From Zopfochytrium polystomum (taxonomy: Eukaryota; Chytridiomycota; Chytridiomycetes; Chytridiales; Chytridiaceae), in assembly GCA_025765615.1 (NCBI GenBank), contig JAIVFJ010000090.1:186001-250000 (forward strand): a stretch of DNA of 64,000 bases. Direction: 5' to 3'. A program made the position numbers and the translations under genes. Below, piece by piece: positions 22,937 to 34,700 of the stretch. Each line of letters starts with the position of its first letter. The first letter of the stretch is position 1. The notes under the pieces were generated by a model. That model was given only the letters and a program-made list of their open reading frames with translations, did no database searches and was not told the origin of the DNA.

Positions 22937-25605
22937 ATGAGAAGCGATCACAGCTTGGTCAATGACGGAGGACTCTCTACCGCAATCATGTCGCCCAAAG
23001 CATCCTCAACCGTCCCCACAGCTTCGGCGCTGACGGCTGCAACCAATCCTGAGGATCCTCATCGCGTGCACCGCGTGCCTGCTGGAAACGAAAGCATGGC
23101 CCCACCTGCCGCTGACGGGTCCCACGCGAAAGCTAGCTTTCGGGCAATGTCAAGCGCAACCTTGGCTTCCTCCTCATCATCGTCGTCCCCTCTTTACTAT
23201 TTTGGGTCCGTTACGAGCTCGGAGAGCTCTGAAAGTGGAGAGGGGGACCGCGTTGCTGCTCTTGCTCCTCAAAATGTTGTCATCGTTTCAAGCGACGTGT
23301 CCGCTAATCAAGTTCAAGTGGTGGACACTCCCATCGCCAGCTATCCCTGCCAATCTGCCCTTCCTACCGCCTCTGCAGCTTCCTCAAGCCAGCAGCCCCA
23401 GCCGCAGCAGCAGCTCCATCCACAGGCCCCGCTCCGCGATGAAGTCCGCTCCCTATCTACCGAGTACCTATCAGGCGGCACTAATGCGACGACAAACTCA
23501 TCCAACTCGACATCCTACGTATCCAACTCGTCGTCGCGGCCGCAGCAAGATAGTCAAGTGGACTGGCAGGGTGCCGAGAGTGTCTATGTCACCAGCCTTT
23601 CCGGCAGGAGGCGTTCCATCAGCTCGATTTGTGGAGACCAGCGGACAGCTTTGGTCTTCCTCCGTCGGTTCGAGTGCGGCACTTGGTAGCTGTCTTTCCC
23701 TTGTCTTCATTTCTTTAATTTTTTTCGATGGATCGATCGACACTCTGTTGACTCACCGTCGTGCTTTGCACAGCGTCTCGTACCTGATCCTCTTCTCATT
23801 GCTGCGGCCAGTGCTGATGGATGCCAACATTCGTACAGTCTTCATCACTTGCCATGCTGACCTCATTGAGGTCCAAACCTTCCTGATGAGCTTTGCGTTC
23901 TGGCTAAAAACCCTGCCAAGGCCCAGCGGAACTCCAACGTCCACAGTCCTGCCAGGTGAAATCTACCTCGACACGGAAAGAGTTAGCTATCGCTTTTTTG
24001 GTCTTAGAGACGGCATCGACTGGTTCGTGCAGGCTAAACGCTTCGTCCGTGCAACTTTTCTGGTAACTTCGCCTTTTGTCGCCGCTGCGATTGTCTCACC
24101 GTTGATACTGACTGATGATTTGATTTACAGAGAACCCTTGGCTTTTCTCATGTCGGCAAAAAGGGGCCACTTTGGCGTCACCGCGGCGAGCCGATGGTTG
24201 ATGTCCGATTCTTCGTCTGGAACGAAGCGCTCTCTGTTTTCAAAAAACATCCAATGAACGACGCTGCGAAGCTGCAAAGTCCTGGATTTGTTATAATAGA
24301 ACGCGGTGAAGTTCTTTACAAGGTATGCGCTTGGTGATTTCCTTTGTAAAGCAGTGTGTTCAACTCACCTCCACTACTCAGCACATTGTCACCGATATAA
24401 CACAACCACTTCCAACTGCTTCAACGAAACTGGCTCAGGCACTGTCCTGCCCTCTCGGCGAGCTTACAGACCTGGATGAGAAAATTGTCATGGGTTTGGA
24501 GAACTTTTTGGAGTCTTACGATCGGCGCGAATCGTTCGGTGCCATGTCTCCGTCTGAGCTTCAGATAGACGTGAGCCATCGGATCGGCGGGGGCGTCGAG
24601 TCGGATGTCTTCAAGTGTTATTACAAAGACTTGCCTGTGGCTGTGAAATGCTACAAGTGGAAGGGCTTCGACGCGGAGAATCTGCCATCATCTATGCCCT
24701 CTTTTGCAGCCGAAGCGGCAGTCCTTATGGCGCTTCGCCACCAGAATGTTCTGCACGTTGTCGGCTTTGGTTGCGACCCTCCCGAATATCCTTTCTTCCT
24801 CGTCACGGAACTTCTTGAACGTGGATCGCTTTTTAACGTGCTAAAGCTTGAACTCGCGAAGCGAAGGGGCTACAGTATTCCCACTGCAACTTCTTCAACT
24901 TCCTTGTCATCTTCAACGATCGTGCTCCCTAACGACGAGGATGCAGGAGTGCCCTTTGACGCAGAACGCCGTCGAAACATGCTTCTTGATATTGCCCGCG
25001 GCATGGCGTTTCTCCACACGTGCAGCCCTCCGGTCATCCACCAAGACCTGAAATCGCTGAATGTCCTTGTTGCGCGTGATTGGACTTGTAAAATTGCTGA
25101 CTTTGGCATCGCGACCTCCCTGAGCCTGGCTGCTCGCCGTCGCCGACTTGTGGAGGAGGCCATTGGACGCTGGGGTGCAAGTGGAGGCTTCACGAGCAGT
25201 GGAAGTGGCGCCGCGAGCCATGCGAGTTCAGCGTCTAATGGCACCAGCAGGCGACCCAGCGACGAGGTACCCGGCGAACACGGTGGCACAAAACAGTGGA
25301 TGGCGCCGGAGCTCATGGTCGAGGACCCGCCTGCAGCCACCACCAAGACCGACATTTTCGCATTCGGTGTCGTGATGTGGGAAATAGCCACTTGCAAGAA
25401 GCCGTGGCTCGGTCTCGGCCGAGCGGAGATAAAATTCAGGGTCAGTCGAGGGGAGAGATTGCCCGTTCCCGACAGTCCTGAGGACCCGTTTGCGTGGCCG
25501 GTTGAGTTCCACCGCCTCGTCGACGAGTGCTGGAACCAGGATCCTTCGATCCGTCCTGAATTCAGGAGAATTGTGAAGCGCCTGTTGAAGATTAGCATTC
25601 CATAA
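22937..25605 (+). CDS. Thioredoxin/peroxiredoxin-like domain fused to TKL kinase (paralog 2, complete)
   Basis: Exons 22937-23685, 23774-24062, 24131-24322 and 24382-25605 give 817 residues. Residues 1 to about 210 are Ser/Pro/Gln-rich and probably disordered. The PF13911-type thioredoxin fold follows: SLSGRRRSISSICG, then LVFLRRFECGTC (Cys247 and Cys250), VFITCHADL, PGEIYLDTERVSY, FFVWNE and PGFVIIERGEVLYK. Intron 1 splits the Cys250 codon TG|C. The TKL kinase follows, with GGGVESDV, VAVK (Lys499), VIHQDLKSLNVL (Asp632, HQD), DFG (Asp650) and WMAPEL. The activation segment has a Ser/Gly-rich insert. Intron phases 2-0-0 match the paralogs. By family, the N-domain would do thiol redox chemistry and the kinase would phosphorylate Ser/Thr. 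ATG 22988 is an alternative start. Confidence 0.9.
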
Positions 25606-26431
25606 AATTTTAGTGATATTCGCCAAGTGGGCAAACCATATGCTTACGCTTCTCTTCAATCAATCTGTATGACTTTTGCACCCACTCCTTTCTTGAACTC
25701 TCGTGTTTTCTTCAGCCTTTAGTTTTGATTGTGTATTATTACAGAGGTGGGGTTTCTATTGAACCATAAACCAGAGTGTTCGAATCTTTTTTTTGAAGTC
25801 GAAGGTGAGACTTGTCATGGTTGAGGGCTGAACCTACCCGGACGGACTTCTTGAAGCAGCTCACAAGGAATGGATCGATCGTGTCGACCGAGCGCGTGGA
25901 TTCACTGCTGCGATCACGGCCCAGGAGTCGGATTTGGACCAAAGTCTCAGTTGGAGAACGCTGCCTCGCGAAACTGAGTCGAGAGACATGTCACCGGGGG
26001 CTTGTCTGTCGACTACCCGAAGATAGACTTAGGATTTGCTGCGTCTCTGGCGAACTAGCTATGAGGGCGCACAACAGCAAAGCTACTGAAGAAGCAGCTC
26101 CATCGAGGATCAACGTCAACACTGAACTGTTCGGTGGCAGGAAGCTGAATGAGCAAACTGGACTACCACCGAGTTACAACCTCAATCTCGGCAACATGTC
26201 GAACACTACCAGAAAACGGTTTCTGCCGATATTGTGACAACGTCACACACGTTTCTTAAATCCTTACAGTGCTTCCATTTCCTCGTTGAAATTTGGGTCC
26301 AGGTCGTCTCGCTCATAAAGTCAGACTGACACCACGCTAGTTACACCCCCAGAAAATATGCGCTAAAGCAGTCGAGTGTTTGTTGCTGATGCTAACAGCT
26401 TCTTTTTTTTAATAAATAGGCACTGTCGAAA
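25606..26431 (+). promoter_or_regulatory. Upstream region of the PB1-TIR-NACHT-WD40 gene
   Basis: The last part looks like the end of a 5' UTR intron: a GCTAAC branch-point-like site near 26392, a T run at 26402-26410 and AATAAATAG ending at 26419. A perfect 6-base inverted repeat (TGTGAC-aac-GTCACA) lies at 26233-26247 and resembles a CRE-type site. An open frame of 141 codons at 25812-26237 shows no known domain and is not called. Confidence 0.45.
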
Positions 26432-29400
26432 ATGTCCAAGCTTGTGGCATTCAAGTATGCCGGTAAATGGAAGAAGATCAAGGTCAACCCTTCTGCTGGC
26501 TATGATCAATTGCTCTTGCACGTGGCGAAAAGCTTTGGCCTGGACTCTATTGAGTTAAATTATGAGGACCCTGCAGATGGGGAGGTGTATATCCTCAGCT
26601 CTGACGAAGAGTTGGAGGAGACATTTGAACAGAACTATAAGTGGAAGGTACTGTTTGATTATTGATGACCATTTGCTTCACACAATCTGTTAACAAGTGT
26701 TATCCATTATCCTTTTATCATGTTGAATTGTAGGTTGTTCCAAGTCAAACTTCGAAACCAGCTTGGAACCCTGGGGCGCATACAGCTGAGCTTGGGACTT
26801 CCTTTGCGAACACGACGATCACTGATCAAGCCGAGTCTTTGTTAACTCAAAGAGATGAATATGACCCGTCTCTTTTGGATAAGAAAGGCAGGAAATTTTG
26901 ACATGCTGGTAACCAACTTCATGCAACCTCTTTGATCCAGAGAAGTGGGCTGATATGATTCGTGCTGACTGGCTTTGTGCCTCAAATGCCCAGCAGCACC
27001 CTTTTTTCATCAGGTGTGTTTTTATTGCTCCATCCCATTTTCCTCATGTGCCCTATGTCAACAAGCTACTCCCATGCCTCTGAGAGAGATTTGGCAAAGG
27101 AGCTCTATCATCAGATGAAAGTGGCTCTGCTTCAAGAGTCGCAGAGGAATGACCTCTCAGATATGCCAGCGCATGCCTTCTTGGACTCCTTGTGCCTGTC
27201 ATTTGGAGGAAAGTTGGACATCAACTTTCTGTCAGGATTGCTACACTCATCAGTGATCATCCTTCTGTGCTCTGATAAATCCATGAAAGGAATGCTAAGA
27301 GCTGATGAAGTGCCGGACAACTTCCTACTGCAGGTACAAAGCTCCAAGCTGTCTTCTCTCTTCTGCATTATTGAGACTTCTTCCTTCCAGTGGGAACTTG
27401 CACTTCAAATGTGCGAGGAAAGAGGCCACACAATATTGCCCATTCTCTTATCCAGCCGTGTACTGGCCACATTGAGCGATGGGAAGCAGTGCTTGTTGAC
27501 AAGGAAGTTTAGCTCATTTGATTTTAGTCGGTTTCCTGATAAACTGCATATACACCCATTGAGTCAGAAGCGCTTGAGTGTTCGCCAGACGATAGACAAG
27601 ATTTTTGAGTTCAATGGCCCAAATGTGAACCCAGAAACAGATATGATGAAGTGAGTTGACCTGAATCATCTTTGCACGTATAAAACAAATTTGCAGAATT
27701 ATTGTAGAAGCAAGGGAAGTCCTCAATCGCCGCAAAGCAGAGCTGCAAATTTCTAGTTCAGATACTGCGCTGTCTCGAACGGATTTGTCAGAACTAGAAA
27801 TATGGCTTTCCCCACTTTGGGTTGAAATGGATGCTGAAAGAGATGCGCTTTTGAGGAACTTTCATCACGGCACTCGACAATGGCTTTTGAAGAAAGTTTT
27901 TCAATGTTTTGACCTGAAATCTTCCATCGGTACCAAATCAAGCAGGGTTGTTTGGCTGAAAGGAGTTGCTGGTGTTGGAAAATCAGTCATGGCTGCTTTG
28001 ATATCCAGAGAACTCCAAGCAGTAACAATCCTTGGCGGCCAATTCTTTTTCAAGCATGATGATGAAAAGCGGAGCAGTGCCCACAAACTTGTGACGACCT
28101 TGGCCTTTGGCCTTGCCAGATACAGTGTCCACTATGGCAGATATTTGCTACAATTTAAGCGGGAAAATCCAGATATTTTATCCATGTCTGCATTTGAGGT
28201 TATGCGGAGATTGATTGCTCAACCCTTGGTGCAGCTTGCTGATGCTGAAAAGCTGAAGAATGTAGTGGTATTTGTTATTGACGCACTGGATGAGTGTGGT
28301 TTGGTCAACAGCAGACAAGAGATACTTCTTGCATTCCAGGAGCTCAACAGACTTCTACCCGCTAATGTGAAGATCTTGGTCACTGGTCGCCCTGAGTTGG
28401 ACATTGTTGAGGCTTTTCAGACTATCCCCACGGAATCCCTTGAGCCTACTGCTGAGGAAAATGTCAGCGACCTTCTTCTATTTGCGGAGTCTGGCCTGTC
28501 ATCGTTAAGTGACGATTCTTCCATCATCGAGGAAGGATCAAGAGTCCTTGTTGAAAAGTCAGCTGGAGTGTTTGTCTGGCTTATTGCTGCTTTGAAGTTT
28601 TTGAGCAGCTCCCGCATTGACAAAATTACATTAGATGAAATATTTGCTCTGCCTGAAGGAGATAAGCTGGATGGGACAATGGATGTCATGTATGACAGAA
28701 TATTCTCTGGGATACTGGAAGCTTGTGTGCAGCAAAATCTTCAGGATCTTCTCTGCAAGGTGCTGGTTGTCATTTTCCTTGGATACGAACCTATGTCAGC
28801 TGCAGGAATAGCATTGATGCTGTCCAAAGAGGAGCCAGGCACTGTCAAGCGCTGCGTTAGAATGCTAGAGCCTGTGCTTGTCATTGAAAGCTCAGGAAAG
28901 AAAATCAGGGTGTACCACAAGTCTGTGAAAGACTACCTATTTAGCCCTACTCGCTGTTCAATTGCCGCTGTCCAGATTGATTCAAGGCTTGGACATTCAA
29001 ACTTGGCTCAACTTTGTATCAGTGCTCTGGACGAAAACCTTAGATTCAACATCTGTGATCTCCCATTCGCTGGCTTCCACAATGAGATTCCTGATTTTGC
29101 TGATAAGTTGGACAAGGGGATTCCTGAGCATTTGAAATATGCCATTAAGCACTTTTGGGAGCATTTTGTGGACTCCTCTTTGGAACCGAAGTTTCATATT
29201 GAGTCGAGTCTAAGCCGCCAATTGAATGGCTTTCTGAGGTTGCACGGACATCATTATCTGGAGGCCTGCAGCTTGATTGATGCTTTGAACGTAGTGATTC
29301 CAGCCATGACATCGATGCAGAAAGTGGCACTGGCAGATGAAGAGGAGCAAGTGGAGTGGCGCAACCTAAGTGTCCTGATGGAAGACATTAAGAGAGTTAC

Positions 29401-31468
29401 ACAAAAGTTCCTGATTCCACTGAAGTCATCAGCACTGCAAGTTTACTTTACAGCTATTCCATTCTCGCCATATGAGTCTGAATTTTACAAAATGTTTTGT
29501 GGAAAAGGTCCATCTCATATTTCCTGCCCTCGATTGCTTAAGGGCCAGCGTGCAACGTGGCCATCTTCCGTGAGTGTGTTTGAGGGTCACTCCAAAGGTG
29601 TCAATTCAGCTGCGTTCAGTCCTGATGGGCAATTTGTCGCATCGGGAAGTGATGACAAGTCAATTAAGATTTGGAATGCATCCACAGGCCAAGAGCTCCA
29701 ACAACTGGAAGGACACTCTGATTATATTGCCTCAGTTGGGTTTAGTCCAGATGGACAGCTTATTGTATCAGGGAGTTTCGATAATACTGTCAGAATTTGG
29801 AATGTGTACACAGGGCAGGAGCTGCGAAAGCTAGAGGGACACTCTGATTGGGTCTGCTCTGTTGCATTCAGTCCAGATGGACAGTTGATTGCAACAGGTA
29901 GTGCTGACCATACAGTCTGCATTTGGCCTGCATTTGAGGGTGAGGCACTTCACAGGCTGGAAGGACATTCTTATGCTGTGAACTTTACTGCATTCAGTCC
30001 TGATGGACAGTTTGTGACATCTGCAAGTTTTGATGCAACTGTCAGGATTTGGAATGCGTCCACCGGCCAACAGCTTCTCGAGCTGGTTGGTCACTCTTAC
30101 CCTGTCACCTCTGCAGAGTTTAGTCCTGATGGAGAGTTTGTGTTGTCTGCAAGTCAGGATAAAACAATCAGGATTTGGAGTGCATCCACCGGCTTGGAAC
30201 TTCTAAAGTTGATGGGACACACTGATGAGGTCAACTATGCCGCTTTTAGTCCTGACGGAAAGCTCATTGTTTCTGGAAGTAATGATAAGACTGTCAGAAT
30301 TTGGAATGCAACGACTGGCCACGAGCTGCACAAGCTTAGTGGGCACACAGATACTATTTCTGCTACCCTCTTTAGTCCCAGTGGACAACTGGTGGTCTCT
30401 GGAAGTGCTGACAAGACCATTCGAATTTGGAATCCGTTCGTGGGTAAAGAACCTACCCAGCCTGACAAACATGAGGGCTTGGTGAATTTTGCAGCCTTTA
30501 GTCCGGATGGGCAGCTCGTCGTGTCAGGAGGGTCGGACAACACAGTGCGGATTTGGAAAGCAGCTACTGGCCAACAGGTGCTAAAGCTGGAGGGACACTC
30601 TGGGATTGTCGATCCTGTGGCTTTCAGTCCAGATGGACAATTCGTTCTTTCTGGAAGTAGCGATATGACAGTCAGACTTTGGAGTGTATCCACTGGCCAG
30701 GAACTGAAGAAGCTGGAGGGGTACTTTGGAGGAGTTCTTTGTGCCGTTTTCAGTTCTGATGGACAATTTGTGGTATCAGGAGACAGCGATTATGTGGTCA
30801 GGATTCACAAGTCTTCTATTGGCGAGGAGCTGCACAAGCTGAAAGGTCACTCTCATTGGGTCTTGTCTGTTGCATTCAGTCCTGATGGGCAGTTTATTGT
30901 GTCTGCAAGTGCAGATAAGACCGTCAGGATTTGGAGCTCACACAGTGGTCAAGAAGTTTATAAGCTGAAGGGACATACAGGCAAGGTCTTATCAGCTGCA
31001 TTCAGTCCTGATGGGAAGTTTGTTGCATCTGGAAGTGATGATAAGACGGTGAGGATTTGGAACGCATATACAGGCCAGGAGCTCTACAAGCTGGAGGGGC
31101 ATATGTACTCTGTACAAAGTGTCATCTTCAGCTCCAACGGGCAATTTATTGCATCAATGGATACCTTTGGTAGAAGCAGGCTATGGAACACAGTGACAAT
31201 GTTGGAAGTGGATGATGCGTTGAGCACGCCTGTGTTGGAGAGCATAAAAGTCACGCATCACTTTCACATCAGAAATGTGTCAGGTGTGAAGCTGCAGTCA
31301 GGAAAGATTTTCCATTCACCGGTTGTTAAAACTGGTGTCTGGTTCTGTGACAATGTCAGTGGTGTTAGTTGCTGGATTCCACCTGATCATAGAGGCGACT
31401 GGCAACTGATGTCCAAAAATGTTGTTCTTACTCTTGGTGGAGGATGCACTAGTTTGATTCAGTTCTGA
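26432..31468 (+). CDS. PB1-TIR-NACHT-WD40 receptor-like protein (NLR/STAND ATPase)
   Basis: Exons 26432-26647, 26734-26887, 26941-27013, 27066-27333, 27391-27650 and 27697-31468 give 1580 residues. Residues 1-75 are a PB1 domain with the OPCA motif (NYEDPADGEVYILSSDEELE). Residues 143-290 are a TIR domain: HPFFISYSHASERDLAKELY, then FLDSLCLSFGGKLD, then WELALQM, whose Glu239 is the candidate catalytic residue. The NACHT ATPase has Walker A GVAGVGKS (413-420) and Walker B VIDALDE (517-523). Thirteen WD40 repeats cover about 950-1490. Such STAND proteins bind a trigger through the repeats, oligomerise through NACHT, and signal through the N-terminus; TIR domains often cleave NAD+. Intron 2 uses a GC donor in this model. 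The 57-base intron 4 is in frame without stops. A coding exon further upstream cannot be excluded. Confidence 0.87.
29575..31195 (+). repeat. Thirteen tandem WD40-repeat units (about 126 bases each)
   Basis: Units of 42 codons run from EGHSKGV to EGHMYSV. Each has a core AFSPDGQ[FL]-[VI]-SGS-D-TVRIW. Units 8 (DKHEGLV) and 10 (EGYFGGV) deviate at the GH dipeptide, and unit 13 has a degraded end. Nucleotide similarity between units is evident but they are not near-identical. Confidence 0.9.
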
Positions 31469-31754
31469 ATCTCTTCTTGAAAAGCTCTTTTAACAACTTA
31501 GTTCAGTTTTGCCATTGTGGTAACACTAAAAATCTCTTCTTTGCCCTGCTTGTCATTGCTCACTTGTAAAGGTGTTTCTCATCACCCCACCCTTTATCTC
31601 TGAACTCCTTATTTTCATTATCGGCTGCCTACTAAAATTGCCTGTTGACTTATAAGCAGTCCTTGCAAAAAAAAAAACAAAAAAAAAGAAAGAGGAAGAA
31701 AATTTATTAAGTAGCAAGGTCACATAGAGAGCTTGAGAAGCTGCATAGAATGAA
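31469..31754. other. 3' flank of the receptor gene
   Basis: Probable 3' UTR plus an A-rich stretch at 31668-31690, before the start of the Helitron-derived sequence. Confidence 0.4.
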
Positions 31755-34700
31755 CTAAAACCTAATATGATACACCAACTCCTTGTAAACCACATTTCTG
31801 ATAGTTGGTCCACCTTTTTCTTGATTGTGTTTTGCAGTTATTATAAGATCTACTGGGGATGACACTCTTGAAAAAGCAACAAAGGACTGTCCATGCACAA
31901 ACACATCCTCCCACATATCCAGTCCAACCTTTTTCAAAGTCTGGCCTTGGGACTTGTTGATGGACATTGCAAACACAGATCGAACAGGAAATTGCTTTCA
32001 GGTGAACTCAAAGGGAAAATCCTGAATCACTGGGTTGCAGAGAGATTCTGAGAAGGAGGACTTTCTCTCCTTTCCTGCTGCCCACAACAACTTCACAGAG
32101 CAGCACATTGGGGCAGACCTCACATAGGATGAGGCATGTCCCATTGCAGAGTCCATCTGTCAGGTTGTGAAGGAGGATGAGAGGCATTCCCACTTTGACA
32201 GTTAGCCTGTGGGGGAGGCAGGCTGGAAGGACTAAGGGTGTTGAGGAACTCAGGGCTAATGAGAAGTTGCCTTCGTTGTCTCCAAATGGGGAGTCAGCAG
32301 AAAGTAGCTCCTGGGTATCTCCTGGAAGCTGCTGCACAGCATACTCATTGAACAGATGAACCACATCATTCCTTGCAGCCAAAATACACCTGTCTGCCAG
32401 GTAGGATGCAAATGCTTCCCCTGGCTGCTGAACTGCTGCACCAAAATCATCATGGACTGCCTCAAACAGTTGCCTCACATGAGGACTGCCATCATTTGCA
32501 GGAAAGGTGAGGGTGCTGATGTAGTCTGGGACAATGACATGATTGGATGCTCCATTTGGAGTGTCAAACTGCTGCAGGCTGCCCCTGCCAAGGAGACCCA
32601 ACCATCCTGCAAAGTCAATGGCATTCTGATTTGCCGTTCCCTGTGCAAGTCTCATGTTGGTTCTCAGCTCAAGCATCCTGACATGCCTCCAAAGGTTTGA
32701 GAACTTGCAAGAAGCCTTCAGGATCATGGTCTTTGTGGCATTGGACACAACAGGCGTAGTCTGCTGAAAGTCGCCCCTAAGAAGCACTTCTTTTCCTCCA
32801 AACAGGGTTTCAGCCATCGGAGGATCCAAGTGCCTGACAACATCCTACAGGACTCCGTCAATGACATCCAGAGCCAAGGAGTCGAGCATGGATATCTCAT
32901 CCAGTGCAATGAGATCAGCCAAGCACAGCTCCAGTGCACGGTCGGTGGACATTTTGATGCCAGACTGAGAGTCAGCATCAAGCTCTATGGGGATGGCGAA
33001 TTGAGAGTGGGCAGTTGTCCTGCCAGCCAGCAGAAGCGCAGCTATTCCTGAAGAAGCTACAGCATGGGCAATCCTGCCCTGACCAAAGGGGCCTTGACTG
33101 CTGCAGACTTTTGCCAAGACAGCATTGTAGACAAAGGTCTTACCACTTCCTCCCACTCCCTGAAGATAAAAAATTCAACCTTCTGGGGGAGGCACCTCTC
33201 CAGGTTGTCCACATTGCTCAACAGCATCCACCACTGCCCTGTAAGCAAAGGCCTGCTCCTGGTTGAAGCTCCTTTCAGCATTTGCCACAACAGCCTCCAG
33301 CTGCTGCTGGTTGAAGTCCAAGTTTAGCCTTTGAAAAATCAGCTGGAGCCAGCCTTCCAGCGCCAGCACAGGCTCAGGCTGGAACTCTTCCAGCTGCGGC
33401 AGGGTGGGGAAGTTGCACAGTGAGGTTGACAAACTCTGCAGGGATGCACCCAGCTGCCTCAACACAGTGCAGTACATGTGGTCTGTAGGGGCAAGATCTA
33501 GCTTCCCATGCTCCAGCTGAGCTGTGTGAAGCTGGTCAGCGACCATCTCATTCCTGAAATCATTGTAGAGAGCCCTTGGATCTGCTGGAGCATTGAAAGC
33601 AAGGAGCAATGCAAACAGCTGGATAAACTCTCTTGAGCTTGTCATCACGAGCACGCCGTGCTGCAAGCACTGAACTGCCTCACGATCATAAGCAGTCAAC
33701 CCACGTCGCACGCAGGCTTCCTGAAACGTTCCAAAGGTGGTTCCTTCCACAGTCCAGAGGTGCTCAAAAGAGTAGGGCCTCGGACGTTGGCCAGAAGAAC
33801 ATGGAGGAAATATCTCTCAGAGTCCTGAGGGCTTGCCCACATACATCCTGCCAATTGTTGCCGCAGCCTGCTGCCTCTGACACTTTGCCCACCTCGCCTG
33901 CCTCTGGTTCCAAGTGTAGTGCTCAGGAACTTCAAAGTACAACAGCCTCCTTGCATCTTCATCACGCTTGTTCAGTCTGAAGAAAGCAAGAAGGTTGGAG
34001 TCCCTCTGAAGGGCAGCAACTTAGTCAAGGTCAGCATCCTTGTCAAAGTACACTGGCTGCTGGTCAGGGAGATGCACAGCCAATCTTGTGACTGATGGTA
34101 TCTGGCCTTGCATGTCGAACTGGAATGCAGTCCATTATAATCTGCAGCCCTCAACTTTTTCTGGTTGTGGTGGATGAAATTCCGTTGGTTTGACTCCACA
34201 CAAACATAGAGGTCCACAATCAGCTGCTGAAAGAGTTTCCTGTACAGGTGTAAGTGAGAGCCCTCCCTGTACATGAGCCGGTAGCGGTAGTACTAGGACA
34301 TTGTAACAGTGGTCTGCCTCCTAACCCTTCTCTCACCACCATTGCTGCCAGCATCGTCACCATCAGAGCCATTATCACCATCTGTCCCCAAATCAAAATC
34401 CTCCTCAGGATCCGCATCATCAGCTGCAGCACCATAAGCATCCTCTGGAACATCATCGTCAGAGTCAACATTGTTGTCACTGCCAGGAGCGTGACCACTC
34501 AGTCCATCCAGATCCTGTCCTGTCCTGTCCTGATCCTGTCCAGTCTGTGGTGCAATTTTCGCAATGCTAAGCATCCAGCCTTGGTCACTGCAGGGAAAGA
34601 TCAAAGGGAGGCCAGTGAGAGGTAGCCGGAGTGTTCTGGAGGAATGTGAACCAATTTGCCATCCCACCCCATACAACAATGCTTCGATAAGCGCCTTCCT

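Noticed and set aside
25812..26237. Plus-strand frame of 141 codons between kinase 2 and the receptor
   Set aside because: No recognisable motif and no splice link in frame with the PB1 exon was found; may be UTR.
29575..31195. Regular repeats that could suggest a satellite or CRISPR-like array
   Set aside because: They are codon-phased WD40 repeats inside one open frame; there are no spacers.
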